DNA of 64,000 bases, taken from DASRHT01 sp035293765. Lineage in GTDB: Bacteria > Chloroflexota > Ktedonobacteria > Ktedonobacterales > Ktedonobacteraceae. The stretch covers positions 39,262 to 103,261 of the forward strand of contig DATGMF010000008.1 in assembly GCA_035293765.1 (NCBI GenBank), written 5' to 3'. The notes below the pieces were generated by a model. It had not been told where the DNA came from. It was given only the letters and a program-made list of their open reading frames with translations, and ran no database searches. Of this stretch, positions 61,801 to 64,000 are shown in pieces. Numbering within the stretch: position 1 is the stretch's first letter; each line of letters opens with the position of its first letter. The position numbers and the translations under genes were made by a program.

Positions 61801-62538
61801 CCACAGATAGGTTGTCATACAAAAGCCGTTGGGCAGGGCACGGTCTATGTCAAAGTGGAGGAGACGCACGAAGTCGATGTGACGACGTATTCACCGGTCT
61901 GCTATGTCGTCTTTTGCGTCTCCGTTCCCACGGTGCATAAGTACTTCATTACCACCACTCACTACGTTCAGGTGCATGTCACGTTTGGCGTAGACGTCTG
62001 CTTGTCGGGGGTAGTGCATGGCTGCGGTGAGGAAGGCAGTGACGATTCAGATAACACGGATGATAACCACCACACGAAGCCGAATGTTGCGGCGAGTGAT
62101 GATGGGGCGGGGGATGCGACTGGTGGGGGGTCCCAACAAGGATCGTCAGATACAAAGACTGTAACCTATAGTCGTGTTCAAGGGGGAACTCCACCGAATG
62201 CCAGCCGTTTCCGAATTTTCGTTAATGAGGATGGTAGCATTAGTATACCGAATAAAAGTGCTGATTTGAACGTAAGTGTAGGTACTGAGCATGCAGACTA
62301 TTTCCGAGGAATTAGAGGAGGTGGCAGCGAGATAGTTCAGTTTGATATTCCCAAGTGGCTTGATGAGTTTATAGCTGAGAGTGCTGTAGAACAATATGGC
62401 TATAGACGTAATCCATTGAATCAAGGGGGGACAGTACCTAAACTAGTAGATCCGACTACACCTGGTGTTTCCTACGAGCTTCCTTCGCCTTGGATTCGAT
62501 GGCTAGAGGAATATGCCACTAATGGTCGTGTAAGCTAA
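55876..62538 (+). CDS. Giant Rhs/YD-repeat protein with C-terminal toxin domain
   Basis: The 2220-residue frame starts MTLQQFLSHQVSDGKY. It has an N-terminal domain with repeats of the type seen in SpvB/TcaC-like proteins (GAGTWYFLNNVAGVSDRLVP about residue 315), hundreds of residues of YD repeats (YDxxG motifs), and the Rhs core end YYNARYYDPVIGRFLSAD (about 1883) followed by GNPETLTDPTGH. The last about 120 residues, from VTYSRVQGG (about 2095), are a separate domain encoded by AT-rich DNA (from about 62150) unlike the GC-rich core. This C-terminal tip is probably a polymorphic toxin; its motifs (RIFVNEDGSISIP, GGGSEIVQFDIPKW, NPLNQGGTVPKLVDPTTPG, LPSPWIRWLEE) look like a recurrent Rhs-tip type, but the family name is not certain. 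Two candidate immunity genes follow. Confidence 0.85.
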   Translation: MTLQQFLSHQVSDGKYHGPFQYPTTVPPVPGVDHATKANAPLPSAEPARMQPVSLLADSTFLSASSLSAHGQVASGLGVSPLHMRGSDGRLEISIAPGSFDLSGATVDGGAAPVSPLNVQIKQIHGHLIGPSSILGSYQIQVVDHLGRLVHGLRLTQPATIIYHYQPWEMSDLGIDPAHILLSWPDAIRQARQQKQPTAALVAPMTNDAQTQTLTAQVSTLAVVPFDVSGDPTDQTPPTPLMASVSGNSGQLSYTYPLAVVAGPAGFGPKLQMSYSSQATNQRFSRRSPANGMGDGWALSLGSISMATYPSTSTSGAGTWYFLNNVAGVSDRLVPTLTAGFYETEHISHLRIQFVNNVFHVWDRSGFYYEYGATADSSQYTTNSNGVKTTWRWDLTKVLAPYETTGQVKAMDISYLQDTTQSGGFTSVRDAGIKQIVYGYATTTGGTTLSMTAGTIDFHYHAPSAQGSWADAYGTNYHCSSAPPSSTMLRCDDPVTFGSVAAPAIMSTLTLDRITSYVGTDSSSANLAFRYDLSYQDVPFTTQYWDDFTQIQQAAAGEHLLTSIVPTVYQNGVAHVKKGLILAYTGPQEDRYQDTSQKIQNGTQTIQVGTFWQYLDRYQDLDTGVGATVSYLEAAGNTHGTPDTTDGNGNVIDDRLDPTYCAVHGCSGSYNPAEDHSWSLQVVTQMQALGTDSTDSIPLPTTTYHYSLATVGTDPSCNPITGSGVPPQEAQCVRDTWIPGYDGTQTRHPDGDWQDYYHGEFRGFNIVYTTNPEGDLTADYYYSTEAWYTPESDGPNYNAGALYQEDSYWGNQITDSLIQRRVQNWYPGVPGPGSTINSCNGQLNPTYNPCEIMVMRTKTTYTEGAGTDNANAPWVQHDYTYDDLGSGGLIFNTPVYHNLLQDVTSSSDGPTLTQKWTYQINDQTAGGITYYHVDEVNHSELDDDSGHVWQCQDITYDQGVASGVPTPAAGWITTATAHSDCTQPSTTALNTYFGHDIYGNTVASVDPFGTANSSLYGSSGCTLSTAPAYLPSAWTAGRFTSCSTFDSDGARPTGASNVLGQSSSTSYDYTQGALPISAVDLNGQTTTMSYSYDSNGNSTAQTKAPLETGSFTSQSSTNSTCTSSSNLPCYEVDTVSAQYPGAVSRTFYDQQGRVAETRTPLDSTHDLIVYIVHDETHRDWFQSLPFRVARDTVWLDPRTATDDTGATPGGTTTILDPLGRLVRVQDPLVESSAEPGILCSGWTVTLCYGYGFGQVAGPDNNWYHWTAVEDANSHMVVSFDDMLGRTRYVQWYSSPDSTDSNITAQKQIQYNALGEPTSVTMTDLTPQTGQTITSVTATATYDDLGRMISSTDPDTGNHSYTYDADGRTLTDVSGTRTLGMSYDLLGRVGCIQDAAPTTNGTGRCSSVSHPLMQYTYDTSVMGTAGSTDFPIGQMTKSIATTYYPDGTSTTTTQQSQHDQRGRLSSATLQLSVPGSWNATTALPTYQMNLAYNDANQLMTTQTTVGGQAGYTFSNAYDSTTGLLTGLSNNTTGVANLATLGYDAQGDVSDINFQTTTGTALANDHFTYDGDLRPATASATWQSGSGSSGTIFSQSRSYDPMGNVASISTTLSAVPGQSGSGGSDTQNFCYDEENRLVWAGNAGTQPAPGIGTCGSGTLSNSLSGAGYSSSYAYTHLGQLWQGPLNGTGSYQYLYCDNNHPHQLTGLYPLGTTCSNLSGAVYSSSDDAFGNVTSRTYNGSTATLSYDQLDQLVQWNAGANSQEWYAYDAGGNRTLRRSTTGSGTTITVYAFGLEEHVYSSSGSPQSSTYYYPLGGRLIGELQGSSTQFFLTDALGSIITTFNAVAGSAAVQGNQLYGPYGTSRYSQGSMGTNKGFTGHYADATGLDYYNARYYDPVIGRFLSADTEQGNGAGMDPYEYVGGNPETLTDPTGHRYIQTGGGGGGPTLPCGSLCDSLKNLPGGSGCGKYCPGNGTQVCDPQIGCHTKAVGQGTVYVKVEETHEVDVTTYSPVCYVVFCVSVPTVHKYFITTTHYVQVHVTFGVDVCLSGVVHGCGEEGSDDSDNTDDNHHTKPNVAASDDGAGDATGGGSQQGSSDTKTVTYSRVQGGTPPNASRFRIFVNEDGSISIPNKSADLNVSVGTEHADYFRGIRGGGSEIVQFDIPKWLDEFIAESAVEQYGYRRNPLNQGGTVPKLVDPTTPGVSYELPSPWIRWLEEYATNGRVS

Positions 62539-62546
62539 TCTAGTCG

Positions 62547-62602
62547 GGTTACTTATGCTCATGGAGCATGGTATAATTGAGCACCTAAGTAATCCGTTTT
62601 TG
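62547..62602 (+). terminator. Rho-independent terminator after the Rhs gene
   Basis: GGTTACTTA (62547-62555) with TGCTCA, and TGAGCA with TAAGTAATCC (to 62595), make a two-part stem followed by GTTTTTG. It starts nine bases after the Rhs stop codon. Confidence 0.65.
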
Positions 62603-62606
62603 AACG

Positions 62607-62649
62607 CTACTCTCAGAGAAAGAGAGACGTTCTATATCTCTGAGAGTAG
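62607..62649 (+). promoter_or_regulatory. Perfect 13-bp inverted repeat before the first candidate immunity gene
   Basis: CTACTCTCAGAGA (62607-62619) and TCTCTGAGAGTAG (62637-62649) are perfect arms with a 17-base loop, ending 12 bases before the start codon and just before its ribosome binding site. It could be an operator, an RNA leader hairpin, or the edge of a cassette. Confidence 0.6.
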
Positions 62650-62661
62650 AAAGGGGAAAAA

Positions 62662-63186
62662 ATGAAATTTGTTGAGCCAGAGTATGCGAAAAATATTATT
62701 GTGGGCGTTGTCTTTCATAATATATTTGCTTGGTATGTCACAGATAGAGACTATTGGTATTTGGATTATACGAAGTATGAACGTGATTTGATGTCATTGG
62801 GTTATAAAAAGACTATTTCCGAGGATTTTTCTTTTAGATTTGGCATTGCTGTTTTAGACGAAAATACTGTAGAGCTATTTTTGTCATTAATAGCGGAGCT
62901 TCGAACTTCCGCTAGCGCACTATCTGAGATGATGTTGACTCAGAGAAAAATGTATGAGGAGTATGGTTCGCTTGATTCCCAAGAATATCGTGATGATATT
63001 CTTGACTTTGTTCCTTGTTTCCTTGTGAATTTTGATCGAAAACAATTTTATTCTATGTACCCTGAGATGATCCGCTTCGAGCTCTATGTTCCAGATGGTT
63101 GGTCAGGTATCCGTAAAGATTTTCAACTAGAGATCCCTGAAGAAGAGCGGTACTGGATTGTTGATGGTCACAATTTGTTTGAATAA
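62662..63186 (+). CDS. Candidate immunity protein 1, hypothetical
   Basis: AGGGGAAAAA precedes ATG 62662; 174 residues, acidic and AT-rich in codon use like the toxin tip. No known motif was recognised; it has WYVTDRDYWYLDYTKYERDL and LELYVPDGWSGIRKDFQLEI-type segments of a mixed alpha/beta fold, and no membrane helix. Its place directly after the Rhs toxin tip in the same orientation is the classic position of a cognate immunity protein that neutralises the toxin in the producer cell. Function is inferred from context only. Confidence 0.55.
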   Translation: MKFVEPEYAKNIIVGVVFHNIFAWYVTDRDYWYLDYTKYERDLMSLGYKKTISEDFSFRFGIAVLDENTVELFLSLIAELRTSASALSEMMLTQRKMYEEYGSLDSQEYRDDILDFVPCFLVNFDRKQFYSMYPEMIRFELYVPDGWSGIRKDFQLEIPEEERYWIVDGHNLFE

Positions 63187-63203
63187 ATCGGTCTGTTACG
63201 GGA

Positions 63204-63839
63204 ATGATAAATAACATTTATCGTAAAACCAATAACGAAATTGTGGTAGGGAGAAGTCTACCCGTTCTCGTTAGGGATAGAGATGGTCAATATGTGCTGG
63301 CTGATCTGGAAGTATATAGAGATGGAAGAATCATTTGCTGGGGGATAGATGATCTGCTGGTACGGAATATAATGGAACTCACACCTTTTCCAGAGATGTC
63401 GTTGGAGCAATTCATAGAGCTTGTATCGCTGGGAAAGTTTGTCACAACCATACCGGAAGGTGCATCTATCACAGTAACGGAACTAGCAACCTTTACCGTC
63501 TCCCAAATAGAGAGCCTGTTAGAGCAGGATGATTTAATTGGAGTGGTTCGAGACACGCTGCATGAGCTCAATGGAGAGCCAACGTCCTCAGACCGGTGTC
63601 GTGAGGCGTTCTTCCGTTTCCTGGACGAGCCAACACAACTCAATCATGAACAGTTAAGAGAAGCGTATCAAGCTGTTCCGTCCCATTGGCAAATTGGGGT
63701 TCTCAAGGATATTGACAATGGGGATGCAGCCATTGCTGCGATTTTAGCCAGGGAGGTTGAGGCGATTGACCGAGGGTGGCTTGAAGAGCAGAAACAATGG
63801 TATGAGTATTTGCGCAAACGGCATGAAGAAAAGTGGTGA
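63204..63839 (+). CDS. Candidate immunity or accessory protein 2, hypothetical
   Basis: The ATG at 63204 lies 18 bases after the previous stop with only a weak ribosome binding site. The 211-residue protein begins with a beta-rich segment (VRDRDGQYVLADLEVYRDGR, about residues 23-42) and continues with a helical C-terminus (LRKRHEEKW). It has no signal peptide or membrane helix. It is in the same orientation as the Rhs gene and immunity candidate 1. It may be a second immunity protein, or an immunity protein of an older toxin tip left behind, as displaced rhs sequence follows at 63930. Confidence 0.45.
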   Translation: MINNIYRKTNNEIVVGRSLPVLVRDRDGQYVLADLEVYRDGRIICWGIDDLLVRNIMELTPFPEMSLEQFIELVSLGKFVTTIPEGASITVTELATFTVSQIESLLEQDDLIGVVRDTLHELNGEPTSSDRCREAFFRFLDEPTQLNHEQLREAYQAVPSHWQIGVLKDIDNGDAAIAAILAREVEAIDRGWLEEQKQWYEYLRKRHEEKW

Positions 63840-63929
63840 TGCAAGGGAGATGATAATGGGTGTGGAACTCGCTGGCAAACACATCATCATGGCGTTATGG
63901 AACGGTTGATGTGACTCCCTCTACTAGTC

Positions 63930-64000
63930 TAGTGGGCTCAGTGGTGCGGGCTACAGCAGCAGCTATGCCTACACGCACCTGGGCCAGCTCTGGCAGGGAC
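63930..64000 (+). pseudogene. Displaced rhs core fragment, running off the right edge
   Basis: This stretch encodes SGLSGAGYSSSYAYTHLGQL WQG and matches the Rhs gene at about 60853-60920 almost exactly, from the LSGAGYSS segment onward. No start codon or upstream rhs sequence is present, so it is a partial copy, as found behind toxin/immunity cassettes in 'orphan tip' arrays. It continues beyond the window. Confidence 0.8.

Overview
The window looks like chromosomal DNA from a spore-forming, filamentous member of the Ktedonobacteria (Chloroflexota). This is inferred from the gene content: paralogous XRE/NB-ARC/TPR STAND proteins, a DUF2277 protein, an actinobacterial-type inositol-phosphate synthase, a WhiG/FliA-type sigma factor with FlgM and CsrA but no flagellar genes nearby, RiPP loci and a giant Rhs protein. 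No rRNA or marker protein in the window fixes the species. Layout: (1) 1-7955, an exopolysaccharide locus: a GT2 glycosyltransferase running off the left edge, a flippase, a degenerate alkaline-phosphatase-like protein and a lipoprotein on the minus strand, then a GT4 glycosyltransferase and a Wzz/BY-kinase-like protein on the plus strand. (2) 8023-12156, housekeeping and accessory enzymes: amidase, TPR protein, DUF2277, VOC protein with a near-consensus promoter, AAC(3)-type acetyltransferase. (3) 12249-28230, two paralogous XRE-STAND-TPR proteins that flank a Ser/Thr-kinase/TIR-like/STAND/beta-helix fusion and a class I lanthipeptide cluster (lanB, lanC and a 52-residue lanA precursor that starts with TTG). 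(4) 28287-34833, catalase, orphan histidine kinase, methyltransferase, HSL-type hydrolase and a radical-SAM protein with unusual cysteine spacing. (5) 35081-37915, a nucleoside-phosphorylase/STAND/TPR protein of the kind found in conflict systems. (6) 38182-42613, a second RiPP locus: M50 protease with a PqqD-like N-terminus, 59-residue precursor, radical-SAM/SPASM maturase and E1/ThiF-like enzyme. (7) 43253-45996, two serine tRNAs, a small conserved protein, and a sigma(WhiG/FliA)-FlgM-CsrA module. (8) 46012-54046, inositol-phosphate synthase, a phosphodiesterase, PAPS synthesis (cysC, sat), heptose-phosphate enzymes (hddA-like, gmhA) and an NDP-sugar epimerase. (9) 54178-64000, a degenerate GGDEF plus MshEN protein and an Rhs toxin locus with an AT-rich toxin tip, two candidate immunity genes and a displaced rhs fragment at the right edge. 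A family of dispersed repeats threads through the window. One composite element carries the hairpin whose halves are CTCCCCGAT and ATCGTGGGAG and usually ends in GATGTCAAGTGGAA; it sits directly upstream of several start codons in the same orientation as the gene. The same hairpin, amplified four times with a 69-bp period, is inserted in frame in the N-terminal part of the GT2 glycosyltransferase. A second, GC-rich palindrome family related to GGGCAGGGGCCAGCCC lies between genes and once inside cysC. The features that look most novel are the second RiPP locus, the overlooked lanthipeptide precursor, the kinase/TIR/STAND/beta-helix fusion, and this repeat family that adds coding and leader sequence. 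All functional statements come from reading the sequence and remembering protein families; no database search was run.
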